Of a stretch of DNA of 20,040 bases, positions 1 to 7,890 are shown piece after piece (the stretch's first letter is position 1; each line of letters opens with the position of its first letter). This DNA is from Flavobacteriales bacterium. GTDB lineage: Bacteria; Bacteroidota; Bacteroidia; Flavobacteriales; Crocinitomicaceae. Made by a program: the position numbers and the translations under genes. The notes under the pieces were generated by a model. That model was not told the DNA's origin, did not search any database, and saw only the letters and a list, made by a program, of their open reading frames with translations. The DNA is taken from assembly GCA_947375085.1 (NCBI GenBank), contig CANCEQ010000035.1:1-20040 (forward strand), written 5' to 3'.

Positions 1-1304
1 ATTGCTCCGATATACGTTTTTCTGTGACCTCTTACCTCAGACTCATCGTGAACACCACCAAGTGACATTCGAATGTATTTTCTACCTAAAGCCTCTGCAA
101 TTGATTTACCTAAAGATGTTTTACCAACTCCTGGAGGTCCATAAAAACACAAAATCGGTGATTTCATATTTCCTTTTAGCTTTAATACGGCTAAATATTC
201 TAAAATACGACGTTTTACATCTTCTAAACCATAATGATCACGATCTAAAATCTTTGCAGCTCTTTTTAAATCTAAAATATCAGTAGAATATTCTCCCCAA
301 GGTAAATCAAGAATCAAATCTAAATAATTCAACTGAACGGTATATTCAGCTCCTTGTGGATTCATTCGTTGGAATCGATCTAATTCTTTGTAGAATAATT
401 TTGAAACTTTTTCATCCCATTTTTTCGCTTCGGCACGTTTTTTCATTTCAGCAACATCCTGTTCTTGAGGATTATCACCTAATTCTTCTTGAATCGCTCT
501 AATTTCTTGATTCAAAAAATATTCACGTTGTTGACGATCCATATCTTTTCGAACCTTCGAATTGATTTGTTTACGCATTTCTAACATTTGGATTTCTAGA
601 GACAAGTGCTCCATCACCATTGTAACGCGTTTTTTAATATTCAATTCTTCCAACATTTCTTGCTTTTTAACAACATCCGCATTCATATTGGATGAAATAA
701 AATTCACTAAAAACGTTGGACTTTCTATATTTCCGATAGCAAAAGAAGCTTCTGATGGAATGTTCGGACTATCTTTAATAATCTGAAGTGCTAGTTCCTT
801 GATGTTCGTAAACATCATTTCTAATTCCTTGTTCTTTTTAGAAGACTTTTTCTCTTCAATCATTTTTACCTGCGCATACAAATACGGTTCTGTCTTTACA
901 GGAGCAATCATCTCAAAACGACGTTTCCCTTGAATGATAACAGTAGTACTTCCATCCGGCATTCTTAACATTCTAATAATCTGAGCAACAGTACCAACCG
1001 AGTATAAATCTGAAAATTCAGGAGACTCTTCCTCTTGATTTTTTTGAGAAACAACACCGATTATTTTAGAACCTTTGTTCGCATCTTGAATCAATTTAAT
1101 TGACTTATCTCTACCAACAGTTATTGGAATTACAACCCCAGGAAATAATACATTATTTCTTAATGGTAAAATGGGTAATTCATCCGGATAACTTTGCGTA
1201 TTCATATTTTCTTCTTCCTCAGCAGTAATTAAAGGAATAAATTCTGCTTCCGTTTCTTTCGTTGCGTTTAGTTGAAGAAGTGTATTGTCAAAAATATCGT
1301 TCAT
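1..1304 (-). CDS. lon: ATP-dependent Lon protease, N-terminal part (runs off the window)
   Basis: Cytoplasmic AAA+ serine protease that degrades misfolded and regulatory proteins. About 434 residues are visible; the rest of the ATPase domain and the Ser-Lys protease domain lie beyond position 1. The Lon substrate-binding domain begins with a typical LPILPLRNNVLFPGVVIPI stretch near residue 45. A coiled-coil helical region follows (QREYFLNQEIRAIQEELGD), and then the AAA+ Walker A loop GPPGVGKTSLGKS from residue 389 and the GGVHDESEVRGHRKTYIGA segment at the edge. The ATG at 1304-1302 is preceded by 161 bases without a gene. That leader contains two TGAC words seven bases apart on the minus strand, but I do not recognise a specific operator. 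The identity is certain from the motif order; only the C-terminal half is unseen. Confidence 0.97.
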   Translation of the reverse strand, partial: MNDIFDNTLLQLNATKETEAEFIPLITAEEEENMNTQSYPDELPILPLRNNVLFPGVVIPITVGRDKSIKLIQDANKGSKIIGVVSQKNQEEESPEFSDLYSVGTVAQIIRMLRMPDGSTTVIIQGKRRFEMIAPVKTEPYLYAQVKMIEEKKSSKKNKELEMMFTNIKELALQIIKDSPNIPSEASFAIGNIESPTFLVNFISSNMNADVVKKQEMLEELNIKKRVTMVMEHLSLEIQMLEMRKQINSKVRKDMDRQQREYFLNQEIRAIQEELGDNPQEQDVAEMKKRAEAKKWDEKVSKLFYKELDRFQRMNPQGAEYTVQLNYLDLILDLPWGEYSTDILDLKRAAKILDRDHYGLEDVKRRILEYLAVLKLKGNMKSPILCFYGPPGVGKTSLGKSIAEALGRKYIRMSLGGVHDESEVRGHRKTYIGA

Positions 1305-1465
1305 TTTTTTATATATTATAACGTCAATCTGTCAGTTAATTAATTGTCTATTCATTCAATCAAAAAGTGTATCATTGATTTTCAGAACGAACATGTTTGT
1401 TTTCAATAGTCGTGCCATTCGCTTTCAACTGCTATTTTGTCACCCCTATTCTTACCTCTCAAAAA

Positions 1466-2107
1466 TCAAAGGTGAATAAACGAAAATTCCCTCGTATTAA
1501 ATTCATTTTCAAATAAATGCGGGTAATATTTTTTCATTTCTGAATTCATCAACTCGATTGGAACATCCTCAAATTCACCATAATAATGAAGGTATTCCAT
1601 AAATCTTTTTTCTTTCTCAAATTCTTGAAACATCGAATCTGTTGCACCATCCCAATCCAACGGAGCAACATTCGAAAGACGACAAATATTTTTATCAAAG
1701 GAAGGAGTACATTTCACCCACTTATCTTCTAAAAATAATTCAGTGTAGCCATGAAATACAATCTCATTTCTTCTTAAATAAGATTCTAATCTCTCAACTC
1801 CGATGTGGTTTGTCACAATTGCAAAACCTAATCGAGAAGGGATTTCAAATTTTCTCGCACAGGCAGCCAAAAGAATTGATTTTTCTACACACCAAGCTCG
1901 TTTTTTTGAAATAACATTACTTGCAATCAATCCTTCCTCACTGATATTCAAATGATAAGGGTCGTAAGTAAATTTATCTCGAACTAAAAAATACAAATCA
2001 ATGGCAATTTCTTTTTTACTTTTGGAAGCATCTATTTCTTTTAGGAAATCAGAAAACTTCTCATTTGAAAAATTTAAGAAAGTAGTTTCTTGTAAATAGT
2101 TATTCAT
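1466..2107 (-). CDS. Transglutaminase-like (cysteine protease fold) protein
   Basis: A 213-residue cytoplasmic protein with a transglutaminase-core fold. The catalytic triad is readable: Cys73 in KRAWCVEKSILLAACAR, His119 in VFHGYTELFLEDKW, and Asp138 in CTPSFD. Short proteins of this type are common in bacteria. They are usually presumed to be peptidases or amidases; the substrate is unknown. There is no signal peptide. Its ATG overlaps the aroK stop as ATGA (2104-2107), so the two genes are almost certainly translationally coupled in one leftward operon. The gene lies between aroK and lon in the core chromosome. The fold call is firm; the substrate is not predictable. Confidence 0.85.
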   Translation of the reverse strand: MNNYLQETTFLNFSNEKFSDFLKEIDASKSKKEIAIDLYFLVRDKFTYDPYHLNISEEGLIASNVISKKRAWCVEKSILLAACARKFEIPSRLGFAIVTNHIGVERLESYLRRNEIVFHGYTELFLEDKWVKCTPSFDKNICRLSNVAPLDWDGATDSMFQEFEKEKRFMEYLHYYGEFEDVPIELMNSEMKKYYPHLFENEFNTREFSFIHL

Positions 2108-2616
2108 TTATCAGTAGTTAAAAGTGCTAGAATTTTACCAACTTCCTGTTCTTCAGATGTTAAAACAGTGTGTGACTGTAAATAAAAAGGCTCTCTCAAT
2201 TTCAGATTTTCCTCGATAAAAACTTCCAACTCTGATAAGCTTTTTCCTTTTACAATAGGTCTTACGATTGGTGAATTCATTATTCTTTTCGCTAAAACTT
2301 CACTTGTATTTTTCAAATAAAAAGTAATTCCTAAATCATTTAAAAACAACATATTATCATTAAAACAAGGTAAACCTCCTCCTGTTGAAAGCACATAAGA
2401 TCCTGAACGAGATAAAGTATAAATGAATTCCGTTTCTAATTTTCTAAATTCGGCTTCCCCCTGAGTTTCAAAAATTTCAGGAATTGATTTTCCAACATGA
2501 TGTTCAATTTCGTGATCAGAATCTATAAAAGGAATTCCAAGATGAGAAGCCAAGCTTTTACCAATAGTGGATTTACCTGCTCCCATATATCCGATTAATA
2601 TGATTCTTTTTGACAT
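2104..2616 (-). CDS. aroK: Shikimate kinase
   Basis: Phosphorylates shikimate to shikimate-3-phosphate with ATP, the fifth step of the chorismate (aromatic amino acid) pathway in the cytoplasm. The 170-residue length is normal for the family. Visible signatures are the Walker A loop GYMGAGKST (residues 9-17), the shikimate-binding Asp34 in DSDHEIE and Arg58 in EAEFRKLE, the GGG turn at 79-81, the LID arginine in IVRP (Arg119) and the adenine-side REPFY (Arg141). The start is fixed because the P-loop begins nine residues in. A TAAATTTG box (a TAnnTTTG -7 element) sits at 2628-2621 on the minus strand, which would give a near-leaderless transcript. No good -33 TTG is seen, so the promoter is tentative. 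It is the first gene of an operon with the transglutaminase-like gene. Confidence 0.97.
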   Translation of the reverse strand: MSKRIILIGYMGAGKSTIGKSLASHLGIPFIDSDHEIEHHVGKSIPEIFETQGEAEFRKLETEFIYTLSRSGSYVLSTGGGLPCFNDNMLFLNDLGITFYLKNTSEVLAKRIMNSPIVRPIVKGKSLSELEVFIEENLKLREPFYLQSHTVLTSEEQEVGKILALLTTDK

Positions 2617-2667
2617 AGGACAAATTTAATCATCGAATTGAAAATTGAATAAGTTATTTAGATAAAA

Positions 2668-2716
2668 TAAAAAAAGCCCAATTAAAAAACTGAGCTTTCA
2701 CTTGTAGCGCGAGACC
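2668..2716. repeat. Decayed copy of tRNA-Met tail plus terminator (outer repeat of insertion 1)
   Basis: These 49 bases match 4600-4646 with two substitutions and one 2-base insertion. The shared sequence is a terminator hairpin followed by CTTGTAGCG..AGACC, which is the end of the tRNA-Met acceptor stem plus its flank. This looks like the chromosomal stump left when DNA integrated at tRNA-Met. The rest of the tRNA match is lost after 2716. The remaining non-genic stretch up to 2937 has an unusually C-rich patch (about 2745-2835) in which I see nothing else. Confidence 0.75.
2669..2698 (-). terminator. Rho-independent terminator, originally of tRNA-Met
   Basis: The 11-bp arms at 2673-2683 and 2688-2698 surround an AAAA loop. 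The two imperfect pairs (C/A and A/C on the plus strand) become G-U wobbles in minus-strand RNA. The minus transcript then runs into seven U. The hairpin is therefore built to stop leftward transcription, the direction of tRNA-Met. It is now separated from the tRNA by about 15 kb. Confidence 0.7.
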
Positions 2717-2879
2717 TATAAACTTTAATTGATCTCTATTAAGCCATCATCCCTTCAAAAAACACCTCCACAAACTCCTTCATCTTTGCTATAATCCACT
2801 CTCCTATCCCTCTTGCTTGCAATACACTCCCCACAAAACTATATGTAAATAAATATAAAATTAAAAATAAAAGCTATAA

Positions 2880-2897
2880 TATATGCAATAACATATA
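2880..2897. promoter_or_regulatory. Candidate HipB operator upstream of hipBST
   Basis: A perfect inverted repeat TATATG-N6-CATATA lies about 40 bases before the hipB start. Part of the half-site (ACATATA) recurs immediately before the ATG at 2931-2937, and ATATGTA at 2841-2847. HipB proteins repress their own operons by binding such palindromes, so autoregulation is likely. The exact site is inferred from symmetry only. Confidence 0.45.
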
Positions 2898-2937
2898 ATT
2901 TCGTATATTTACTTTATTTTATATCTAAATACATATA

Positions 2938-3150
2938 ATGAAGAGTTTATCAGAGTTTGTGAAAGAACGCAGAAAAGAAGTGAATCTTACTCAAGAAGAA
3001 TTCGCTGAACGAACGGGGGTTGCTTTAACTGTAATTCGTAAAATTGAACAAGGAAAAACAAACATGAATTTGGATAAGGTAAATCTTGTTCTTAAAATGT
3101 TTGGACATGAACTTGTACCAATGAATAGTAAAGAAGTAAACTCAAAATAA
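2938..3150 (+). CDS. hipB: HipB-type XRE antitoxin/repressor
   Basis: A 70-residue protein that is almost entirely one XRE/Cro helix-turn-helix: FVKERRKEVNLTQEEFAERTGVALTVIRKIEQGKTN (about residues 7-42), followed by NLDKVNLVLKMFGHELVP, which is typical of HipB. It should bind the operon promoter and help hold the toxin complex. It is the first gene of a tight three-gene operon (7-base gap to hipS). The length matches the short HipB proteins of tripartite HipBST systems and of HipBA systems in Bacteroidota. The antitoxin role is inferred from context. Confidence 0.85.
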   Translation: MKSLSEFVKERRKEVNLTQEEFAERTGVALTVIRKIEQGKTNMNLDKVNLVLKMFGHELVPMNSKEVNSK

Positions 3151-3157
3151 TTGAATT

Positions 3158-3499
3158 ATGAGAAGCGCATCTATTTTATACAAAAATATTCATGCAGGCA
3201 TTTTAGTTGAGACGGATGAAGGTGATTACATTTTTCAATATGATGCAGCATATATTGAAAAATACCCAACCCAATTTATAACTTTTACAATGCCTGTTTC
3301 AAAAGAAAAATATATAAATAACCGTTTGTTTCCTTTTTTTGAAGGTTTGATACCTGAAGGATGGTTGTTAGAAGTAGCTTCTAAAAATTGGAAAATTAAA
3401 TCAAATGACAGAATGGGTTTACTTCTTGCCTGTTGTCAGAATTGTATAGGCGCTGTGAGTGTTTTACCAATAATTGAAAGTGATGGAGAACATGAATAA
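3158..3499 (+). CDS. hipS: HipS: separate HipA N-terminal subdomain
   Basis: A 113-residue protein equal to the N-terminal 'Couple_hipA' subdomain that in classical HipA is fused to the kinase. The diagnostic stretch is LFPFFEGLIPEGWLLEVASK (residues 57-76), followed by DRMGLLLACCQNCIGAVSVLP. In the characterised E. coli HipBST system the equivalent small protein is the antitoxin, and a tryptophan from it reaches the kinase active site. Trp69 in PEGWLLE is the probable counterpart here. The stop overlaps the preferred hipT start by 8 bases, so a translation-coupled 1:1 complex is likely. The alternative is a frameshift-split hipA. I reject it because each piece has complete domain edges and hipT has its own ribosome-binding site. 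Confidence 0.85.
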   Translation: MRSASILYKNIHAGILVETDEGDYIFQYDAAYIEKYPTQFITFTMPVSKEKYINNRLFPFFEGLIPEGWLLEVASKNWKIKSNDRMGLLLACCQNCIGAVSVLPIIESDGEHE

Positions 3500-4445
3500 T
3501 AGCAAGGTTACTAATAAATGCTTGCATTGTTATGGTGAATTACATAACGAAATAGATTTTCATGCTGCTTGTAGTTTATCCTTTTTTGGTTTAAAAGAAA
3601 CACCAAAATTGGCTTATACAATAAATCAAATGGACGAACTGGCAAAAAACGTAATTGAAAGAAGTGTTGCAGTTCCTGGTGTTCAGGCAAAACTATCGCT
3701 TTCACTAATAAAAGAAGCGAATGATAAATCAGATGCAAGATTAACTGTTGTTGGTGCTTTAGGAGGTAATTACATTTTTAAACCACCATCAGAAGATTAT
3801 CCTGAAATGCCAGAAAACGAACATTTAACAATGAAAATTGCGAATTCTTTCGGAATAAAAACTGTACCATCAAGTTTAATTCGTTTACAGTCAGGTGAAT
3901 TATCTTACATTACAAAAAGAGTTGATAGGACAAATCAAGGAGATAAAATACATATGCTAGATATGTTTCAAATTACTGAAGCATTTGATAAATATAAAAG
4001 TTCAATGGAAAAAATTGGAAAAGCACTCAATAGTTTCTCCAATAATCCATTACTGGATAATGTCTTTTTCTTTGAAATAGCATTATTCAGTTTTCTTACA
4101 GGAAACAATGATATGCATCTTAAAAATTTCTCAATGATTGAGACTCTTTCAGGATGGTCATTGGCTCCAGCTTATGATTTGTTAAACGTTGCTATTTTAA
4201 ATCCAAAAGATACAGAAGAATTAGCTTTAACTATTCAAGGTAAAAAGCGAAAACTTACTAAAGATAATTTCATTCATTTGGGAGAAGATTTAGGTTTATC
4301 ATCTAAACAAATCAATAGTGTTTTTAAACGATTTATAAAAAATAAAAAAATTGCTTTTAATTGGATTGAGTCCTCATTTTTGACTTTCGAAATGAAAGAG
4401 GCGTATAAAATTATTTTGTTAGAACGCTATTCTAGAATTGAATAA
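3492..4445 (+). CDS. hipT: HipT: HipA-like Ser/Thr kinase toxin
   Basis: A toxin kinase expected to phosphorylate a translation factor; the known targets are GltX for HipA and TrpS for HipT. I choose the ATG at 3492 (317 residues) because GGAG at 3485-3488 is well placed; an in-frame ATG at 3474 would add six residues. Seen in order: a CxxC...H...C knuckle near the N-terminus (CLHC at 10-13, His24, Cys27), the GVQAK loop (63-67), the ATP lysine in IFKPPS (Lys97), the catalytic NNDMHLKN (Asp207, Asn212) and the metal-binding APAYD (Asp229). All catalytic residues are present. The regulatory loop reads VAVPG where characterised HipA/HipT kinases carry autophosphorylated serine(s). A weak hairpin at 4486-4508 follows the gene. 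Confidence 0.87.
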   Translation: MNNSKVTNKCLHCYGELHNEIDFHAACSLSFFGLKETPKLAYTINQMDELAKNVIERSVAVPGVQAKLSLSLIKEANDKSDARLTVVGALGGNYIFKPPSEDYPEMPENEHLTMKIANSFGIKTVPSSLIRLQSGELSYITKRVDRTNQGDKIHMLDMFQITEAFDKYKSSMEKIGKALNSFSNNPLLDNVFFFEIALFSFLTGNNDMHLKNFSMIETLSGWSLAPAYDLLNVAILNPKDTEELALTIQGKKRKLTKDNFIHLGEDLGLSSKQINSVFKRFIKNKKIAFNWIESSFLTFEMKEAYKIILLERYSRIE

Positions 4446-4485
4446 ACATTTATCAAAGTTTTTGGAGCACAATTTAGAGGTGTTA

Positions 4486-4508
4486 GGAAAGTCGAGTTTT
4501 CCCTTTTT
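4486..4508 (+). terminator. Possible terminator of hipBST
   Basis: A short stem, GGAAA/TTTCC with about 7 bases of loop, is followed by a run of five T. It lies 41 bases after the hipT stop in the right orientation. The stem is only about 5 bp, so the call is weak. Confidence 0.4.
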
Positions 4509-4599
4509 AGGTTAACAAATATTTAGGCGTATTTTTTTTCCTCACCGCAACAATATAACTTGATCCTAAATTGCTTCCTCACTCCTATTCCTCACTCCA

Positions 4600-4646
4600 T
4601 AAAAAAAGCCCAGTTAAAAAACTGAGCTTTTACTTGTAGCGAGACC
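4600..4646. repeat. Inner copy of the terminator plus tRNA-tail repeat (pairs with 2668-2716)
   Basis: Direct repeat of 2668-2716, same orientation, 1932 bases away, enclosing hipBST. It contains a minus-strand terminator (arms 4605-4615 and 4620-4630, then seven U in minus RNA) joined to the tRNA-Met acceptor end. It overlaps the left end of the 52-bp att repeat, so it also marks the junction between insertion 1 and insertion 2. Confidence 0.75.
4601..4630 (-). terminator. tRNA-Met type terminator, second copy
   Basis: Same hairpin as at 2669-2698 with one fewer imperfect pair. The stem AAAGCCCAGTT/AACTGAGCTTT has an AAAA loop. In minus-strand RNA the single mismatch is a G-U wobble, and seven U follow. 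Confidence 0.7.
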
Positions 4647-4679
4647 GAGAGTTGAACTCGGGACCTCAGGGTTATGAAT
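4628..4679. repeat. attL: 52-bp direct repeat, 3' part of tRNA-Met
   Basis: Identical over 52 bases to 17586-17637; after one mismatch three more bases agree. It holds the tRNA-Met 3' half from the anticodon loop through the acceptor end, but no 5' half. It is therefore a tRNA fragment left by integration and not a gene. The 180 bases between here and the XRE gene contain no ORF. ATTCACTACG at 4772-4781 recurs at 17522-17531 near the other end and may be an integrase arm site. Confidence 0.93.
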
Positions 4680-4860
4680 GCTGATATTCATATAGTAACC
4701 CATTCGCAATCAGTAAAAAAGACCAGTGTTAACGCACATAAACTATAATAAACATACTATTCAGTACTATTATTCACTACGCTATCAAATTCAATGGTTA
4801 CAAAATTAATATTAAATAAGACCTACTAATGAATTTTAAAAAATCAAATTAAGATAATTT

Positions 4861-5133
4861 TTATTTTTTTGATGGATTTGATTTTGTAGGTAATTTAATT
4901 CCATTGAAAAAATCTTCAAGCGTTATATCTAAAAGTCTACAAATTTTAATTAATGTTTTGATTTCAAAATTTTTGCCTGATTCCATTTTCCAATAAGCTG
5001 ATCTACTCATATTTAATTCAAAAGCAATATGCTCATAGTTATTGAAGCCTTTTGATTTTCTTAATTCTTTCAATCGAAGTGAAATTGCCTTAAATTCCTC
5101 ATCATTATTCAAAATTTCAGTATGCTTTTCCAT
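4861..5133 (-). CDS. XRE-family transcriptional regulator
   Basis: A 90-residue protein with a central helix-turn-helix: LRLKELRKSKGFNNYEHIAFELNMSRSAYWKMESGKNFEIKTLIKICRLLDITLEDFF (about residues 20-77), where SRSAYWKMESG is the recognition helix region. The N-terminus is charged and the tail is lysine-rich. It sits just inside the left end of the element and is divergent from the 5368-8550 operon, a usual position for an element repressor. The ATG at 5133 is the only good start. It probably controls its own promoter and the divergent operon through sites in 5134-5367. The GTTTG-CTTT-CAAAC palindrome at 5210-5223 is a candidate site. Confidence 0.8.
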   Translation of the reverse strand: MEKHTEILNNDEEFKAISLRLKELRKSKGFNNYEHIAFELNMSRSAYWKMESGKNFEIKTLIKICRLLDITLEDFFNGIKLPTKSNPSKK

Positions 5134-5206
5134 AAATCAAATTTCTATGGAAAAATTATTTTAAAGTACTCCTTTATAAAATACACTTTATAATAGAATT
5201 TATTAT

Positions 5207-5223
5207 TATGTTTGCTTTCAAAC
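5207..5223 (+). promoter_or_regulatory. -7 box overlapping a palindrome, upstream of the secreted-protein operon
   Basis: TATGTTTG (5207-5214) fits the Bacteroidota TAnnTTTG -7 element. It overlaps the inverted repeat GTTTG-CTTT-CAAAC (5210-5223), which could let the divergent XRE protein repress it. No exact -33 TTG is present. The 144 bases from here to the first ATG would be a leader. They contain a 37-codon TTG-start reading frame ending at 5358, with no recognisable product. Confidence 0.4.
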
Positions 5224-5367
5224 AAACTAATTTAAAAATTGAATTTTACAGTAAAGGATCAAGAGTTATTGAAAATTAGAAATAATCGTTCTTTAAAAGA
5301 GATAGGATTAACTAATAGAACTTCAAAATTCGAATCAACTTTTAAAATTATTGAATAATAAAAAAAC

Positions 5368-5760
5368 ATGTATAAAGTAAAGGCATCTATATCAAATTAT
5401 AAATTTAATTCATTTACACAAAAATCAAAATCAGATGTAAATTGGTTTAAAAAAGAAGGGGATTTTTATTTCTGTTTTAACAAAGATGAAGCCAAAATGG
5501 TTGAAGATTTCTTTTTAAGTCAACAAAATAACTTTTACGATATCAGTAGTCTTTTAGCTAAAGAAAATGAATTACCATATTGTAGTTCAAGACCTATTAT
5601 GAAAGCAAATAGACCAAATAATTTAATAATAAGTTCAAACCCTATTATAAATACAAATTCAACAATATTTAGTTGTATGAATATTGAGATATTAAGCTTA
5701 AATGGTTCTATTGTAAATAATTACAAATTAAGCTTTGATTTAATCGGTTCTATTCAATAA
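5368..5760 (+). CDS. Hypothetical protein, first gene of secreted-protein operon
   Basis: A 130-residue protein that I do not recognise. It begins MYKVKASISNYKFNSF with no signal peptide and no transmembrane segment, and the second half is rich in Asn/Ser/Ile (for example NNLIISSNPIINTNSTIF). It precedes the 703-residue secreted protein by 12 bases and is very likely co-transcribed. That suggests a linked role, perhaps in regulation or as a cytoplasmic partner, but nothing in the sequence shows a function. Confidence 0.65.
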   Translation: MYKVKASISNYKFNSFTQKSKSDVNWFKKEGDFYFCFNKDEAKMVEDFFLSQQNNFYDISSLLAKENELPYCSSRPIMKANRPNNLIISSNPIINTNSTIFSCMNIEILSLNGSIVNNYKLSFDLIGSIQ

Positions 5761-5772
5761 TAATAAAAAAAA

Positions 5773-7884
5773 ATGAAAAAAATACTTTCTTTGGCGGTTT
5801 TTGTTTTGCTATCATTATTAGCAACTTCACAAAACTTTACTTTTTCACCAACAAGTGGGGCAAGTGGAACTCAAGTTACTATAAACATGAATTCAGGTTG
5901 TATGTTTCAATTTCCTGATTATGTAACAGTTGATTTTGGAACAGTTGATTTAAATTTTAATTTTACTGTTTTATCTACAGTCACAGTTGCATTAAGTAGT
6001 AGAGGGAATCAGAATACAGATGGAACAGTAATAGTAACAGTACCATCAAATATAACATGTAATTCAAAGATTAGAGTAACTCATTATTGTTCTGGTAGAG
6101 GGCAAAATGAAGTACTTAGTAGTAGTGGTCAATTTTTTAATTCTTTTAATTTTAATAATTCAACAAGTGGTAATTCTATTTGTAGCGGAAGTCAATTAAA
6201 CATACCTTTATCAACAACCAATGACTTATTATCTAGAATTGATTACTCTTGGTATACTTCTAATAATACTAATTTATCTGGCGAATCAACAAATATTCAA
6301 AATACCTCAATTATAAATGATGCTTTAGTCAATTTAACAAATTCTAATCAACAATTAACATATACAATAAGTGCAACTCAGCATTTACCAATAAGTTGTA
6401 TAATTTCACAAACTCAACAAGTACAAATTAAACCATCAACTCCTATAGCATCTGTAATAAGTTCAATGAAAACTAGTGGATGTCAGGGGGAATCAATAAT
6501 TTTATCAAGAAATTCAAATCAGGGTGTTTGGAAAAATGGAAATACAATTTTAAATTCAAATTCTACATTTACCGCCACTTCTTCAGGTCAATATTATGTT
6601 TCAAACTCAAATGGTTGTGGAATTTCAAACTCAAATATTATAGCAATTACAATAAATCCTAAACCTACTTTATTAAGTCCCAATAATATTGAAATCTGTA
6701 GTGGATTAAATACCAACTACAATTTATCAGCAAATGAATTATGTAATTATACTTGGACTGCCTCATCATCAAATATTTCAGGAGAAACATCATCTGGAAG
6801 TGGAAATTCTATTATTGATATATTGACAAATACTACAAATTCTAATCAAAGTATTAATTATCAAATTAAACTAATTTCACAATCTACAGGTTGCACTAAT
6901 AATCAAAATATTTCGGTGCTTGTTAAACCAAAGCCGATAGTTAATACTCAAAATAGTTTTACAAAATGTAGTGGAGATACTGTTAATTTACAATTAAATG
7001 GAAATATCATTAATGAAACATATTCATGGTATGCTGTCGATAATCTGAATGTTACAGGAGAAAAATTGAATCCTCAAACAACCAATTTAATTAATGATAA
7101 ACTAGTTAATCACACTACATCTGTACAATCAGTAAATTATAATATAACACCTATTTCAGAATGTGGTAATGGAATTGCGCAAACTATTTCTATTTTAATT
7201 TTTCCAATCCCTCGACCAATAATTACTGCTAGTGGTCCTCTTACTTTTTGTACAGGAGGAAATGTAAACTTAACTTCCGATAATTACAGTCAGTATAAAT
7301 GGTCGAATGGTAATTTAACAAATTCAATTTCTGTTAATCAAACAGGAAAATTTTATGTTAATGTTACAAATCAGGACGGATGTAAAGGGAATTCTGACAC
7401 CCTTTCAATTATAGTAAATACGATTCCAAATCCACTGATTACAAAAAATGGAAGTACCCTAAAATCAAATTACACATCTGGAAATCAATGGTATTTTAAT
7501 GGAGTATTAATAGCTGGAGCAGTTTATGATACTTATATACCAGTTTCTAATGGCGTTTATTCAAATAAAGTTTTAAAAAACGCTTGTTTAGGTATTTCAA
7601 ATGATATTTACATTGGAGATGTTGGATTGATTGAATTACAAAGTTCATTTTTATCAATCTTCCCAAACCCAACAAATGGTACATTCAAAATTTCATCACC
7701 TACAGAATCAATTAACTCAATAGTAGTGTTTGATAATCTTGGTAAAATAGTTTTCTCTAATTATGAAATTCAAAAAGAAAAAGAACATTCAATTGATTTA
7801 ATAAATTGTGCCGATGGAATGTATACAGTTAAAGTAACTTCTAATTCTAAATCAAATACTTCCAAAATATTCTTACAAAAATAA
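5773..7884 (+). CDS. Large secreted T9SS protein with PKD/Ig-like repeats
   Basis: A 703-residue exported protein. A Sec signal peptide (MKKILSLAVFVLLSLLATSQ) is followed by an SPTSGASGTQVTI segment like an IPT/TIG domain. A chain of beta-sandwich PKD/Ig-like modules then starts at Cys137, Cys237, Cys309, Cys399 and Cys493. Three of them share the pattern C-S-G...W...G-E...I-x-D.LVN.T...Q..NYxI. A type A T9SS sorting domain starts near residue 625 (LSIFPNPTNGTFKIS...GMYTVKV...KIFLQK). Such proteins are surface-attached or released and often act in adhesion; no catalytic domain is seen. The sequence is extremely Asn/Ser/Thr-rich, and much of the bias reflects A+T-rich codons. It is followed after six bases by a second T9SS protein. 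Confidence 0.9.
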   Translation: MKKILSLAVFVLLSLLATSQNFTFSPTSGASGTQVTINMNSGCMFQFPDYVTVDFGTVDLNFNFTVLSTVTVALSSRGNQNTDGTVIVTVPSNITCNSKIRVTHYCSGRGQNEVLSSSGQFFNSFNFNNSTSGNSICSGSQLNIPLSTTNDLLSRIDYSWYTSNNTNLSGESTNIQNTSIINDALVNLTNSNQQLTYTISATQHLPISCIISQTQQVQIKPSTPIASVISSMKTSGCQGESIILSRNSNQGVWKNGNTILNSNSTFTATSSGQYYVSNSNGCGISNSNIIAITINPKPTLLSPNNIEICSGLNTNYNLSANELCNYTWTASSSNISGETSSGSGNSIIDILTNTTNSNQSINYQIKLISQSTGCTNNQNISVLVKPKPIVNTQNSFTKCSGDTVNLQLNGNIINETYSWYAVDNLNVTGEKLNPQTTNLINDKLVNHTTSVQSVNYNITPISECGNGIAQTISILIFPIPRPIITASGPLTFCTGGNVNLTSDNYSQYKWSNGNLTNSISVNQTGKFYVNVTNQDGCKGNSDTLSIIVNTIPNPLITKNGSTLKSNYTSGNQWYFNGVLIAGAVYDTYIPVSNGVYSNKVLKNACLGISNDIYIGDVGLIELQSSFLSIFPNPTNGTFKISSPTESINSIVVFDNLGKIVFSNYEIQKEKEHSIDLINCADGMYTVKVTSNSKSNTSKIFLQK

Positions 7885-7890
7885 ACGATT

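Noticed and set aside
2..1479. Plus-strand ORFs over and next to lon (2-286, 562-786, 1285-1479)
   Set aside because: The first two are antisense shadows of the clear Lon reading frame; the third lies in the lon leader, has low complexity and resembles nothing.
3158..4445. A frameshifted single hipA gene
   Set aside because: Both parts have intact domain limits, hipT has its own GGAG and ATG, and split HipS/HipT is a known arrangement.
4628..4683. A second tRNA-Met gene at the left end
   Set aside because: Only the 3' half up to the anticodon loop is present; the D arm and 5' acceptor strand are missing. It is an att remnant.
5240..5358. 37-codon frame with TTG start before the 5368 gene
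   Set aside because: No ATG or ribosome-binding site, and an upstream stop; better seen as leader sequence.
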